This document shows positions 17,783 to 29,425 of a stretch of DNA of 64,000 bases, piece after piece. A program made the translations under genes and the position numbers. Positions within the stretch are counted from its first letter, which is position 1. The number at the start of each line of letters is the position of its first letter. This stretch comes from Mesostigma viride (lineage: Eukaryota > Streptophyta > Mesostigmatophyceae > Mesostigmatales > Mesostigmataceae), in the NCBI GenBank assembly GCA_009746045.1, contig RPFO01000131.1, forward strand, positions 241,860 to 305,859. Direction: 5' to 3'. The notes under the pieces are model-generated. The model saw only the letters and a list, made by a program, of their open reading frames with translations, searched no databases and was not told where the DNA came from.

Positions 17783-18825
17783 TGGTGGTCCTCCAGCTCC
17801 TGGAGCTTCGTGGCGATGGCGTCAGCGGTTGAGGCGGTCGCTGACAACAGCAGAAGGTCCGCGTAGGAGAGCGGCGGGAGGTCGCCAGCATCCTGCCGGG
17901 GTGGCTGGGATGCCATGGTGGCCGTCAGACTGCTCCGCTATCTTTGGGACCTGAGTGGCCAGGGCCTCGGTGTGGCCGTGTGGGCGGTGATGGCTTCAAA
18001 CTTCTTCATGAGCACGCCGCACTTTCCCTCCACCTGGTTAAGGCGAGAGACAAGTGTAGCGCTCGTGCGTTTCCGAGTGCCTGTGCCACGGTGCGTAGCG
18101 CCGTGAACTGGGCTTGTAGCTCAAGTGGACTACCCAGGTTTCCACATTGGAGACCCGGGCCTCCACCGTGTTGAGCGTGGTGTTCAGCGATGTCATCTTC
18201 TCGGCCAACGGCCAGGTCAAGTGCTCCTCCAGCACTGCGCGGATGTCATCCTTCCAAAGGGAGGGAGCCGATGGGGCTGCCGGCTGCGCGGGGGCTGGGG
18301 CGCTGAGCGCTCAAGCGATCTGCAGATGTCTCCGAGGCTGCGCTGGTAGTAGCTGGTAAAGATATAAACAGGCGTTGGCGTGGTTCGTCATAAGTGTAGA
18401 GCTAGGACGTGTCGCGGTAGTCGATAGCCGCCCCCCCCTTCGGGGGCACAAAGAGCTTCCGTTCCTGTGCGAGGAACTGGAGGACCTCGACGCATTCCTG
18501 CGGCAACAGCCCCTGCCACTCGAGGAGGGAGAACATTCTGTCGCTGGGCAAGAATTGGCTCCATAATTTGTGGCGATTGTGGCATGGTTTCTTGGGCTCA
18601 GGCGAGGCGCTTGGCGATGGTTTGGCGGATATAAGCCTGGCGGCTCGACAAGGGCGAGGGCGAGAGGGTTGGGCTGGGTGCTGGGAAGCTGTTCCAGCTC
18701 CTTTTCCAGCCCTCCTTTGGCTTTTGGAGTCGTCATAGCTTCTTGTCACGTGTGTAACTGTTTGGATACTGCGTGTCAGCTGTAACCCGGATTATACTGG
18801 CGTGTGCGTCTTAACCATTAGTAAG

Positions 18826-19473
18826 TGTTTGGAATCATACACTGACCCCATGAATAGACGCCGTTGGCGGTAATGGGAAATTACTATTAGGCGTCTAGCA
18901 CTAGTGTTTTAGATAGGGTACCGTTGGCGGTAATGGGATATTACTATTCAGGTTACCCGAATCGTTGGCAAAACAGTCTGATCGTACTACTAAGCATACC
19001 ACATCTGTACTCGTACAATCCGTAAGGATTCCCTAGTTGTTCCTCGCATCTTTGGATTCCGGGACACGTGGTCAAAGTCCACGACTAGCAAGAGAATCTC
19101 AAGTGTATATATGCCAAATGGCAACCTGTAAATACTGTTAGTCTAGATTCTTTAGTTGCGTTATTGATTCTTTAGTTGCGTTATTGTGTGTTTGCCACCT
19201 GGAGCTCATTCATACTTAGTACTTTGTGTGTTGACATCTGGAGCTCGTAGGTTAACTCTGAATTCGGACACGCAATCTACAGAATCTTCCGTTTAGTATA
19301 AAAGTAAACTAACTTTCTAATTCCAAGTACCGTTCATGCAATCAACATCTCCTCCGTCCTCACTTGTCGGTCACTGTTTGTGTCGTGTACGTTTTGTGTT
19401 TACTGTGTAAGTGTAAAGGTCTTCAAGACCGTAACTTTACTCCGATATTCCAGCTGAATTTTTTATTTTAACA
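18826..19473 (+). repeat. Left LTR of element A
   Basis: This 648-bp direct repeat of 28772-29420 differs from it by only a few bases. A TATA-like box, TATAAAAG, at about 19297-19304 is a plausible promoter element. The LTR is followed by the primer-binding sequence TGGTATCGCG. Confidence 0.95.
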
Positions 19474-19690
19474 TGGTATCGCGTGCGCTACTGTAGGTTG
19501 TCGATTTTTCTTCCCAACGCAATGAACAAATACCAACGCGCTATATTTACGTAAGCGACCTGATTTATTCCGAAACGTCATACATAGAACTGTCCTATTA
19601 CCACTTCGAAAAAGGGGATTATCACAGGTCTTTTTTCTCTGGCTCAGAAGCTTTGTATACTAGAGTCGTTTCAGTTTAAGGGGACGGGAC

Positions 19691-19902
19691 ATGCCCGAAT
19701 TTTTTGGCGCCAAAAAATTCGCGCCGGAACCGAAGGTCATAAATTTCACGTGCACGGTGCGCGCACCCCTTGCGGAAGTGGCCATGGCGACTGCGTTCAG
19801 GCGAAACTACCACACTAGGGCAGGCGAAATGCAAAAATTTTACTCGAATCTAAAAGACGATGGGTTTATGATGTTAGTTTGTGGCGGAAATCAGCTGGTT
19901 TA
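19691..19902 (+). pseudogene. Small 5' ORF of element A, split by element B
   Basis: A frame starts at ATG 19691 (M-P-E-F-F-G-A-K-K-F) and is interrupted by element B after G-N-Q-L-V. Joining across the insertion at 24900 gives a short continuation to a TAA near 24944, about 85 residues in all. I recognise no domain. Confidence 0.4.
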
Positions 19903-20647
19903 TGTCAAGGACATGGTCCTTGTATTTGTACCCACCTGACCTGGCTAGATAGATAGAGGCTCTTGTACAGGAGCCACTGTTCTTTATCCCGTTGGATTTG
20001 GCCCACAAATGAGAAAGTTGTGGCCAGTTTTAGTAATCAGGGATTAGTACCTATGCCAAGTGGATCCTTATAGGCAGCTGACAAATCTGTCTATGTCAGC
20101 TGACCTATGACATGTGAGATGAGAATCTATGACAGGACAGCTGACTGATTGACATGTACACTGTGCATGTCAGATGTGGCGCTGATATGTTCACGCCAGA
20201 TTTACTTCATCATCATCAGATCACACATAGAGAGATCTTTTATTAAATAGTTAGATTACTGTGCAGCAGTTACAAGTTAAGACTGTACATCAGTTACAAG
20301 ATAAGGCTGTACAGCAGTTACAAGATAAGATTTATTCTTGTCTAGATCTGATTGGTAGCCTGTACACTGACCTAACCTGATTGGTGGCCTGAGTATTACA
20401 TGAGAATATTCCTAGGCACATTCCTAGCCAGCCAATCAGGTCATTCCAGTTTTCTGCCTGTGTTTTTTCCTCGAGTTAATAAAACAACTGAGGAGCCTTG
20501 CCAAAGGTACTCCTCACTATCATTCTGCCTCAAACTGAGTCTCTGTCTCTTTGCTTCCATCCTCCATAGCCTGTACCTGCAAGGACAGGCACATTTGGGT
20601 TCCAATCACAAGCATTGTAGAAGGCAAACCCATTAGTTCTTTCAACA
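19903..20647 (+). repeat. Left LTR of element B
   Basis: This is a 745-bp direct repeat of 24150-24894. It holds three short internal repeats around CAGCAGTTACAAG (20262-20330) and an AATAAAAC motif near 20477 that could serve polyadenylation. Confidence 0.95.
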
Positions 20648-20738
20648 TGGTATCGGAGGTTTGATGCCTACCCTGCATTTGAGGAGCAGAGACATTCATC
20701 TGACTACCCCAGAGACAACACCCAGACCCAGATCAACC

Positions 20739-22807
20739 ATGGAGGATCAAGACACCCAAACTGCTACCAGACAGCCTGACTACACCTCTCTTGTTTCAAC
20801 AGTTGCCAAGAGCTGCAAGAAATTTGTTGGTGCAGCTGGTGATGATTACAGCAAGTGGGAGGAGTGGAAGAATTGTTTTTGGCTGTTGTCAGTCTTTTCA
20901 GTTTGGATGCTGTCCTGCTGGGTACTGAGGAGAATGACAGGGCTGATAAGGCCCTGTGGGCAGCTTTGCTCACCTGTCTAACAGGTGAAGCTGCACGCCT
21001 AATGGCCACTGTGGCCAACAAAACTGGTAGCCAAGCATGGCAGTGTCTCATGGAGAACTATGAGCAAACCAGGCTAACCAAGAGTCACAGGTTTGAGCTG
21101 AGGAGCAAGCTGCACCGCCTACAGAAGCTTCCTAACGAGACCATGCAACAGCTCGTGAGGAGGGCGGAGCTTCTACGTGCTGACTACCAGGCTGCAGGGG
21201 GAGTCATCCAGGACCGTGATTTTGCTGCCATTCTACTGGGAGCACTGACAGACGAGTACCGCCCTGCGCTGGTGTCTGTAAGGTTCAACGAGGAGGACCC
21301 ACTACCTGTGGTGAAGAGGGCACTCATGGAGGCGGAGGATCTGCTCAAGGGGGGACGTGCTGTGGTGAAAAAGGAGAGTGCTGGCACTGGCCAGGCCTAC
21401 CACACCAACAGCAAGGGGAACGGGGGGACCAAGAAATGCAGTCACTGTGGCCTGTCAAATCACAAGGACAAAGACTGCTGGAAGGAGCATCCTGAGAAGG
21501 CCCCACGCTGGTACCCCAACCAGCACAGGGGGGGCAAGGGCGGCAACCGAGGGAACCAGAGCAAGGGACGCAACGCACCTGCTGGATCCGCTGCCAACGC
21601 AACTCAGGAGGCGGCTGAACTGCCGCCTGGCTTCTGCATGGTCACCATCGCCGAGGAGTCGCCGTCGACGCCGCTGGAGGCTGCTGCTCTCACGCAGTAT
21701 ACGGGCGACAAACTCAACTGGGTGCTGGACTCGGCTGCGAGCAGCCACATGTCCCCGTGCCGTTCTGACTTCGTGTCACTTATCCCCCACAACAGGCAGA
21801 TCGTCGGATCAGGCGGCGACCTGCAAGCTGCTGGAGTTGGCACAGTTTCTGTGCATTTGCCGGGGAGCGAGCTCCGACTGGATGGAGCCCTTCTGGTCCC
21901 CGAGCTGCCCGTTCGGGTGCTCTCTGTTGGAGCGCTCGTGAAGGCTGGCCACAAGCTGGATTTCAACCAGGAAATCGCTGTGGTGGACAACAAGGCGCAC
22001 AAGATGGAGCAGAGGGACAACGTCTACGTGTTACCTGCTCTCAACAAGAAGGCGGCGCTGGCGGCCACGACCGTGCGGCCGTTGGGGTCGCTGTGGAGCG
22101 CTGGCCTGCCAGTGGCGGCCATGTCCAAGACGCTGGGCTTTCTGCCTGGCTTTTCGCGGCCTTTGGGGCTGCAGGCTTCTTCCCGAGGCGCTTTGCTGCG
22201 CCCGGTGTCGTCGCCACTGTCGTGTGGCGGCAAGGGCGGTTTTTCCGCTGACAAACCTGCAATTGTGCAGGATTTTGGCGTGGTGGGGACGGCAAGGAAT
22301 GGGATCGGCTTAGTACCGGTCGTTGGGGCACACGGGGAGGACGGTTCCTGGAGTTCTGCGTCGGGCAGTACTACTTATAGCCCTCTCGTGCCAGATCAGG
22401 TGGACTCTGCTCCACCAGTTTCCCTGACCCCTCCAGCGGCGAGCTCACCTGGCTTGCCGTTGTCCATGGATGTCAACCTACGTGGCGTGCTGGGAGAGCT
22501 TCCCCAGCCTGGCATCGTTTGGCCTACTAGTGCCAACACGCAGACGTCACCAAGCCTGCTGCGTGACGGTTTCGCTCCCTGGCCAGAATCAAGTGGGGGT
22601 TTGGCGTGGCGCGTCTCGGGCGCCAGCATTTTGGATTTTGCTGCGGGGGGAATTCCTGGTGAGGGGAGGCCACCAGATGCACCAAGTCCAAGCCCAGTCC
22701 TGGAGCCAAGTCCTGGAGCTGGAGTCGTCGGCTGCCACGTGTCCCTGTCAATTTGGGACTGTGCTGAGCCAACAAGTTGCCGGCACAAGTGCTGCCTTGA
22801 GCACTAA
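20739..22807 (+). pseudogene. gag: Copia-type Gag-protease of element B, one frame change
   Basis: The frame starts at ATG 20739 (M-E-D-Q-D-T-Q) and changes frame once near 20875, at a T5 run. It then stays open to TAA 22805-22807. The long part carries the UBN2-type capsid region (W-Q-C-L-M-E-N-Y; R-S-K-L-H-R-L-Q-K-L), a CCHC knuckle C-S-H-C-G-L-S-N-H-K-D-K-D-C near 21439, and a copia-like aspartic protease W-V-L-D-S-A-A-S-S-H-M near 21721. Ala replaces the usual Gly of D-S-G, which may impair the protease. After residue about 400 the sequence is Pro/Ser/Gly-rich without an integrase zinc module. The frame change could be a one-base mutation or a -1 slip. Confidence 0.8.
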
Positions 22808-24149
22808 GGCGGTCGGTGCGGGAGCCCTGCTTCCGCTATTTTCATGGCGATTTTTGGGGATGCGCTATGGTCACGTTCGTTGGGAATTTGATAGCTAGCT
22901 TAACTAACCCCTATGATCTCAAGTCGCCACTGTTTTTCGTTCGTGAAAAATTGCTTTAGACACGAATATTTTGTGGTCTATTGTGCTGTTAGGTGCGGGG
23001 TCCTTCCGGCCTTATGCATCTCGCATAGTCTTGTTTTGTTTCTGCTAGACTTTTTCATAGCGCTTCGTCGGGATGCGTTATTTGAGTTCTAGACCACCTG
23101 TGTTCATCGTCCCCATGACGTTCTTCTACCAGCAATGGTATGTTTTCCAAGTTCTTTGTAATCTTGGTACGTTTGGCTAGCGCCGGTTTGCTGGCCATGT
23201 CTCCGTTCTTGCTGACCCTTTTTGTGGTCAATCTGCACGTTCATTTCATGTCGTGTGTGTTGCCCATTCTTAGGGCATACTTTCTCGTTGCATGCTAGGT
23301 TTGTTCATGCAGTTTGCGGTTGTGTCTTTTGTACATAGCCTGCGTTTGTGCTCCTGACTTTGTCGTCGCTTCATGTCCCGTTTTTAGTCGCTTTCAACTA
23401 TCGTTGGTTAATCAGAGCTGTCTTTTCAGTTCGTTCATGTTGGCTAATGCTAAGATCCATGACTATGTCGGTTTATGTTAGTTACCTGTGTGATTAAGGT
23501 GTTCAGGACTACGTGTTCTGCTCCTTGTTCACCGTTGGTGCTCTGCCGTAGGTCGGATGCTTTATGTCGTTAATCACATGTTTTATGCGTTAATCATACA
23601 TCATGTCCCCTGCATTGTCTAAGAGTTTGCCTGTGTTAGAGCATTTTGTGTGCTTCTTCATGTTTTCAGGCGACGCTAGAGTGAGGGGGGTGTGATCCAA
23701 AGCGCATCTTCCCAACGAAGTTTTTGACTTGGCAACACATGCTAGTTGCTGGGCGATGCGGCAATCTTTCCTGCTGCTTTCGTTGGACACTCGGCGCGTC
23801 ACCGGTCCGGAGTTCCAGTTTCCAGTTTCCGTGGAGATCGTCTTTTGACTACTTTGACCACGGTGTTTGCTAGCGAGGGGGGTGGATGTTTTTCGCCCAC
23901 TTACCCGTGATCAGTTAGTGTTTGATCCTTACCACTGGCCTGGGTTGCATCCCATTTTTGGTTTGGTGCCATGTGGGTAAGGGGGGTGTCAAGGTTGTAC
24001 CCAAATGTCACCTTGATAGTGAGTACTGAATTTAATTCTAGAGTCCTATGTTTGGTCAAGGCTTGACTTAGCTATGGCTGAGAGCTTTTCCTCTAAGTGT
24101 TATACTTGACAGGATAGCACTAGAGCAAGGTCATGTGTTGTAAGGGGGG
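22808..24149. other. Non-coding 3' region of element B
   Basis: No gene is visible where integrase and reverse transcriptase would be expected. The end contains several purine runs of the form (G)AGGGGGG-GTG, near 23676, 23878, 23980 and 24142, of which only the last abuts the LTR. They look like repeated or relic polypurine tracts. Confidence 0.7.
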
Positions 24150-24894
24150 TGTCAAGGACATGGTCCTTGTATTTGTACCCACCTGACCTGGCTAGATAGA
24201 TAGAGGCTCTTGTACAGGAGCCACTGTTCTTTATCCCGTTGGATTTGGCCTACAAATGAGAAAGTTGTGGCCAGTTTTAGTAATCAGGGATTAGTACCTA
24301 TGCCAAGTGGATCCTTATAGGCAGCTGACAAATCTGTCTATGTCAGCTGACCTATGACATGTCAGATGAGAATCTATGACAGGACAGCTGACTGATTGAC
24401 ATGTACACTGTGCATGTCAGATGTGGCGCTGATATGTTCACGCCAGATTTACTTCATCATCATCAGATCACACATAGAGAGATCTTTTATTAAATAGTTA
24501 GATTACTGTGCAGCAGTTACAAGTTAAGACTGTACATCAGTTACAAGATAAGACTGTACAGCAGTTACAAGATAAGATTTATTCTTGTCTAGATCTGATT
24601 GGTAGCCTGTACACTGACCTAACCTGATTGGTGGCCTGAGTATTACATGAGAATATTCCTAGGCACATTCCTAGCCAGCCAATCAGGTCATTCCAGTTTT
24701 CTGCCTGTGTTTTTTCCTCGAGTTAATAAAACAACTGAGGAGCCTTGCCAAAGGTACTCCTCACTATCATTCTGCCTCAAACTGAGTCTCTGTCTCTTTG
24801 CTTCCATCCTCCATAGCCTGTACCTGCAAGGACAGGCACATTTGGGTTCCAATCACAAGCATTGTAGAAGGCAAACCCATTAGTTCTTTCAACA
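24150..24894 (+). repeat. Right LTR of element B
   Basis: This is the partner of 19903-20647, with only a handful of base differences (for example around 24251 and 24363). The target duplication GTTTA follows. Confidence 0.95.
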
Positions 24895-24944
24895 GTTTAC
24901 AATATCGCTGTTGTTTTTTTATGCCATCGGCATGGGGGGTAATC

Positions 24945-27546
24945 TGAATTTTTTGGTCGCGCGGAATAAAATAGAATTCATGATAGCGGCAGTAAAATCG
25001 CGGTTTTTAGGGTTGTTTTGACCGTGAAGCAGGCGTTAATACCCTTTGCATCGAATTCTAACCCGCGCTGGTGCTTTTTTCCAGATTTTCGGCCATTATC
25101 GGTAAGTAATTGTTCAGACCTGCGCAGTGCGTGTCTGACCTGTCCATGGAAGAACGGCGGTTGTTGCGCGCCTGGGCGAGGGATTTACGAGGGCGAGGTA
25201 CAGATTTGTCGCGCGAATGCTATCTGCTATCAGTGCTTTCTTCTATGAGCTCATCGTTCGAGGTTTTTTGCGTTCTTTTTGGGCAGTTTCCGCCAGCTAT
25301 CTCGCCGTCGCTTGCCGTTGTGTTGTCGAATACCTGGCAGCTTTAGATTGTTTTCGTTGATGTCGTGATCAGGGCCGCTTCAGTCGCAGCCTATAGCTCT
25401 TCAGGAATGTATAAGGCATTTCATAAAACGTGTGCCGGCAAGGATGTTGTGCGTATGGACGCTTCTTGTTGTGTGAGTGACGCACCCTCTCTTCGCAGCG
25501 GCATCACAGCGCTCATGCGCTGAAGGGCCGCCAATGGTTTCTTTGCATTTTATCGTGCAGGGATGGAAGTGTTATAGTGATGATGATGTTGGAGATATTG
25601 CATTTGTGTGACTGCATGTAGATAGCTGGCACCAATGGTTGTTTGAGCTTTCCTTTGTTATGATGATGTGACAAGACTTAGACAATGTGCTGAGCCAACC
25701 ATGGTTGACATGCATGACTGCATGCAAGCTATATATACCATGTTCCTACTTGGTTCCTTGCCCTCCATAGTCCCAGTTTGTCATCCATGCCGGGGAGGAC
25801 AGTTTAGGAGGTGTTGTTGAGTTGATTAGCTTGGTTGTCATCAACCTTACACTCTAACCTAGGAGAAACATAGGAAATGCTGCTTAGGCATATTAGGGCT
25901 ACCATCGTCAAGGCTATGAACATATTTACAAGGCTGGCCATGCTGGAGGGATGATGAAGACGTATGAGGTGCGTGGCCACCCCTTCGTACATTGTAAACA
26001 AACTCAGCATGGTTTTGGTGCATGTTGGATGGCATATGAAGTGGCACTGTGGGGTTACTAACTTACTGAATGGTCCTTAGCGCCTTGTCAGGTGGTCATA
26101 TAGGAAACCCATCAACTTGAGTAGTTCTTGTCACAATGACCCCCCACGTTGAGCATGCGTTGCCGTCAGCGTGCAAGAGTTAATTATGTGTGCTTTGGTC
26201 AGTTTGCAGATGTCCTTGATGAAGAAGGAGGTGCTAGTGTGGCTGAATGGTTACTCTAATTTCCTTGTAGAGTCTACATGGGTGGCCGTCTTGGAATGGT
26301 TGTAACTTGGGCAGTTCTTGTCAGAATGGCGTCAAACCTTGAACATAGGAGGTACCGTATGTGCAGAGGTTGGCAGCATGTGGTTTGGCCAGTTTTTGCA
26401 TGGTTTGGATGGATAAAGGGGTGTTTATGGTGTAAGATACACTAAAAAAACTCCCTTAGCTTCGTCACAGGTGGCTACCTAGGAAATCCATCTAGACTAG
26501 AGCTGCGCTCGTCAGAATGACCTGAAAATTTGGGGCTGCATGTCCCCCCACCTGTAATATTTGGGAATATATGGTGGAGCATGATATGATGTGTTTATGA
26601 TTTGATTTTATTTTTTTGGATTAAAAAAGTACCTGTTTTGCGGGAAATCCATCAACGTGAGTAAACATTCTTATTTCTTGGTCCCAATTAGGTAGAAATT
26701 CTCAAAAGTGGGGGAACTATGCGGGAATATATGATTTGGTCCCAATATGTTTGCCCATTGTCCTAGGGAAAATGTGACTAAAATAGCGTCTTTTTCTATT
26801 TTTAGCGCGTTACCGGTGTATGGTGGGGGCTAGTACCCCCCCCAAGTGGCTGGAAATTTTTTTTTAAATCATATTTATGGTCCCCAATCATCATTGGATT
26901 TTTTGCACATGCATAGGTATGGTTTCCAGAAAAGTGCCCTTTAGGCATGTCCCCTCCCCTTAACTGGGTTCTTCAGAGAGGATTTTTAGCAGAGCTAGAG
27001 AAGACAGGGACCTGTGGCGTTTTCGCCCCTTTGTTACATTTCGGGATTCGTCTTTTGGTGTTAAACTATACGACGACGACATCTGGGTCCGCACCTGTAA
27101 GTTGTTGCACGATTCAGACTGCAGTGAGTGGTTTCGTGCATTGCATGACCGGTTGCTGGGTGGATTACCTGGATAAAACCGACCCATCTGACGAGGACAA
27201 CTAGTTCTTTTGGTGTTGATTGTCACCTGTCTTATAATCCGTTTTCCTGTTTACTTTGCAGTAGTACAGGTTGCATTGTTTGCATCTTTTGCTGCAATCG
27301 TTTGTGTGTATATATTCCGTGGACTGTTGTGTGTCAATTGTGTGTTTTGCTAGCAGTGTGTGTGTTCAGGGGTCGCTCCCCTAGTGTGTCACGTTTGTTT
27401 AAGTGTTTACATTGTGTTTTCTTTGTTGTTTTGTGGTCCATTTGAGTCCCACAAGGCACATTCCGAATTTTTTTTTCAAATTCCGCAATTTCTTCCCAAT
27501 TCCGCAATTTCTTTCCAAGCTTTCAATCTCTTAAACCATTCATATC
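24945..27546. other. Long non-coding leader of element A
   Basis: About 2.6 kb of element A has no supported gene. Some short frames occur at 25018-25350 without recognisable domains. The sequence at 25560-26900 is AT-richer than its surroundings. It could be captured host DNA or a decayed coding region. Confidence 0.5.
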
Positions 27547-28460
27547 ATGGCGGCCACTGTGGCAGCTGTGAACAAAGTCAAGCATTCCCAGATCATCAAT
27601 GTCTGCAAACTGCTGGGACAACCTAACCCCTATGATGGGACCAATCCCAGCCTCTGGAAACCTCTTCAAGTGAGAGTGTGTGCCATGTTTGCAGGACTGC
27701 CGGGCATGCTGGATGACCTCCTGGGGAATGGCACCCTGGATCCAGAACGCCAAGCTGCTGGCTATGCTGGGCTAACCCTGATTTTTGATGGGGAGCTCCT
27801 CCTGGGCATCGCCCAACTAGAGGAGCGCACCTGCAGCGCCGCGTGGAAGTGGATCTGCGACCACTGTGAGCAGCCAGAGCACACTGGCTCTTTCCTAAAT
27901 GATCTCCGCCGGCAACTGCAAGCCCAGAAACAGCAACAGGGCCAATCAGTAGGAGACTACTGGACTGGCAACCACACCAAGTGGTTGCAGAACTTGTCCC
28001 TGGACGGCGAGATCGATGACCGCTGGCGTGTTCAGAGACAACAACCAGGATGGCCTTCTTCCTGAACTGCATCCTATACTGGCGGCCATCGGTCTCCCCA
28101 AGACCTGCTCTCTGGCAGAATATCGTGCTGCCATCTAGCTTCCTTGCTGAAGATCGCCTCAAGATGCAGAAGGCTGCCCTTGGCACGCCCTCCACTGGCT
28201 CACGCAGCACGCCACCTGCCAGCACCTCTGACACGGTCGACCACTCTGGCGTGGCATATGCAACCAGCCAGGCCCAAGTCGAACCTCCTCTGCAAGTGCT
28301 CACTGCAAGCGTCCTGGTCATGTTGAGTCCCATTGCTGGGAACTCTACCCCGCATTACGACGCGCTAGGGCACCCATGGGCTCCACGCCTCGGGCTCATC
28401 TCACGGAGGGCCCCCTCCCCACGGACACTCCTGGTACTCCACAGGCTTCTTCTGACGTGA
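27547..28460 (+). pseudogene. gag: Gag-like gene of element A, frameshifted
   Basis: From ATG 27547 (M-A-A-T-V-A-A-V-N-K-V) the frame runs 172 codons to 28065. It has a copia-type capsid look: P-Y-D-G-T-N-P-S-L-W, then L-E-E-R-T-C-S-A-A-W-K-W-I, then F-L-N-D-L-R-R-Q-L. Just before the stop another frame takes over (L-P-E-L-H-P-I-L-A-A-I-G-L-P), as in the usual Gag continuation, so a frameshift has occurred near 28010-28040. A Cys-containing remnant follows near 28290-28325, but no clear CCHC knuckle remains. Confidence 0.6.
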
Positions 28461-28771
28461 ACGCCAGTGATGTACCTCTGTTTTATGGTTTCTGACCTGG
28501 CCTGGGAGGCTGTGGTCCCCTGAACTTGTTTGCTACGTTACTCAATGGGTACTGGCCTGATCAACCATCTTCCTTTTACAGTAACTATGAGACTTCTAGT
28601 TCCCTCAGGTGCGCTTTTCCAGTCCTAGTGGCTGGCCACCTTAGCCATTCTGAGAATGCCCACCTGTGTCGGGCAAGGGGGGTGTCTGTTTTGCCCCACA
28701 CATGTAAAGGGTGCATTGGTCCTGCACAGTAGCAGGTCACCCTGTTATCATGCTGTCAGTAGTAAGGGGGG
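28461..28771. other. 3' non-coding end of element A
   Basis: No gene is visible. Two purine runs, GCAAGGGGGGTGT near 28672 and GTAAGGGGGGTGT ending at 28772, occur; only the second abuts the LTR. Confidence 0.65.
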
Positions 28772-29420
28772 TGTTTGGAATCATACACTGACCCCATGAA
28801 TAGACGCCGTTGGCGGTAATGGGAAATTACTATTAGGCGTCTAGCACTAGTGTTTTATATAGGGTACCGTTGGCGGTAATGGGATATTACTATTAGGTTA
28901 CCTGAATCGTTGGCAAAACAGTCTGATCGTACTACTAAGCATACCACATCTGTATACTGGTACAATCCGTAAGGATTCCCTAGTTGTTCCTCGCATCTTT
29001 GGATTCCGGGACACGTGGTCAAAGTCCACGACTAGCAAGAGAATCTCAAGTGTATATATGCCAAATGGCAACCTGTAAATACTGTTAGTCTAGATTCTTT
29101 AGTTGCGTTATTGATTCTTTAGTTGCGTTATTGTGTGTTTGCCACCTGGAGCTCATTCATACTTAGTACTTTGTGTGTTGACATCTGGAGCTCGTAGGTT
29201 AACTCTGAATTCGGACACGCAATCTACAGAATCTTCCGTTTAGTATAAAAGTAAACTAACTTTCTAATTCCAAGTACCGTTCATGCAATCAACATCTCCT
29301 CCGTCCTCACTTGTCGGTCACTGTTTGTGTCGTGTACGTTTTGTGTTTACTGTGTAAGTGTAAAGGTCTTCAAGACCGTAACTTTACTCCGATATTCCAG
29401 CTGAATTTTTTATTTTAACA
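28772..29420 (+). repeat. Right LTR of element A
   Basis: This is the 649-bp partner of 18826-19473, followed by the target duplication GTAAG (29421-29425). Confidence 0.95.
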
Positions 29421-29425
29421 GTAAG

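Larger units (their letters stand above)
16156..18750 (-). mobile_element. LINE copy with ORF1-like gene and 3' UTR, MITE insertions inside
   Basis: On the minus strand a start region near 18736 (M-T-T-P-K-A-K-G-G) leads through decayed frames into a coiled-coil-like segment around 18040-18235 (L-N-T-T-L-N-T-V-E-A-R-V-S-N-V-E-T). The frame ends with a conserved tail (K-P-K-V-Y-W-R-G-G-D-L-M) at about 16590-16680. The 3' UTR then runs to the stem-loop and (TTAA)n tail at 16156-16171. No reverse transcriptase lies between the ORF1-like gene and the 3' UTR, so this may be an ORF1-only element. Palindromic repeats are inserted at 17051-17782. Frameshifts make this copy inactive. Confidence 0.6.
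19903..24894 (+). mobile_element. Copia-type LTR element B (Gag-protease only), nested in A
   Basis: Two 745-bp LTRs (19903-20647 and 24150-24894) start TGTCAAGGACATGG and end TTTCAACA. The target duplication GTTTA is at 19898-19902 and 24895-24899. The primer site TGGTATCGGAGG follows the left LTR, and GTAAGGGGGG precedes the right one. The single coding region ends at 22807 after protease. No integrase, reverse transcriptase or RNase H is seen in the remaining 1.3 kb. The LTRs are almost identical, so the insertion is recent. Confidence 0.93.
18826..29420 (+). mobile_element. Copia-type LTR element A with gag only, hosting element B
   Basis: LTRs at 18826-19473 and 28772-29420 start TGTTTGGAATC and end TTTTAACA. 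The target duplication GTAAG is at 18821-18825 and 29421-29425. A primer site TGGTATCGCG follows the left LTR, and the purine tract GTAAGGGGGG precedes the right LTR. Inside, at 19903-24894, sits a second complete LTR element. Without it, element A is about 5.6 kb. It has a gag-like gene at 27547 but no recognisable protease, integrase or reverse transcriptase, so it is probably non-autonomous. Confidence 0.92.

Noticed and set aside
19903-29420. Complete autonomous copia elements
   Set aside because: LTRs, primer sites and gag are present, but no integrase, reverse transcriptase or RNase H motif could be found in either element.
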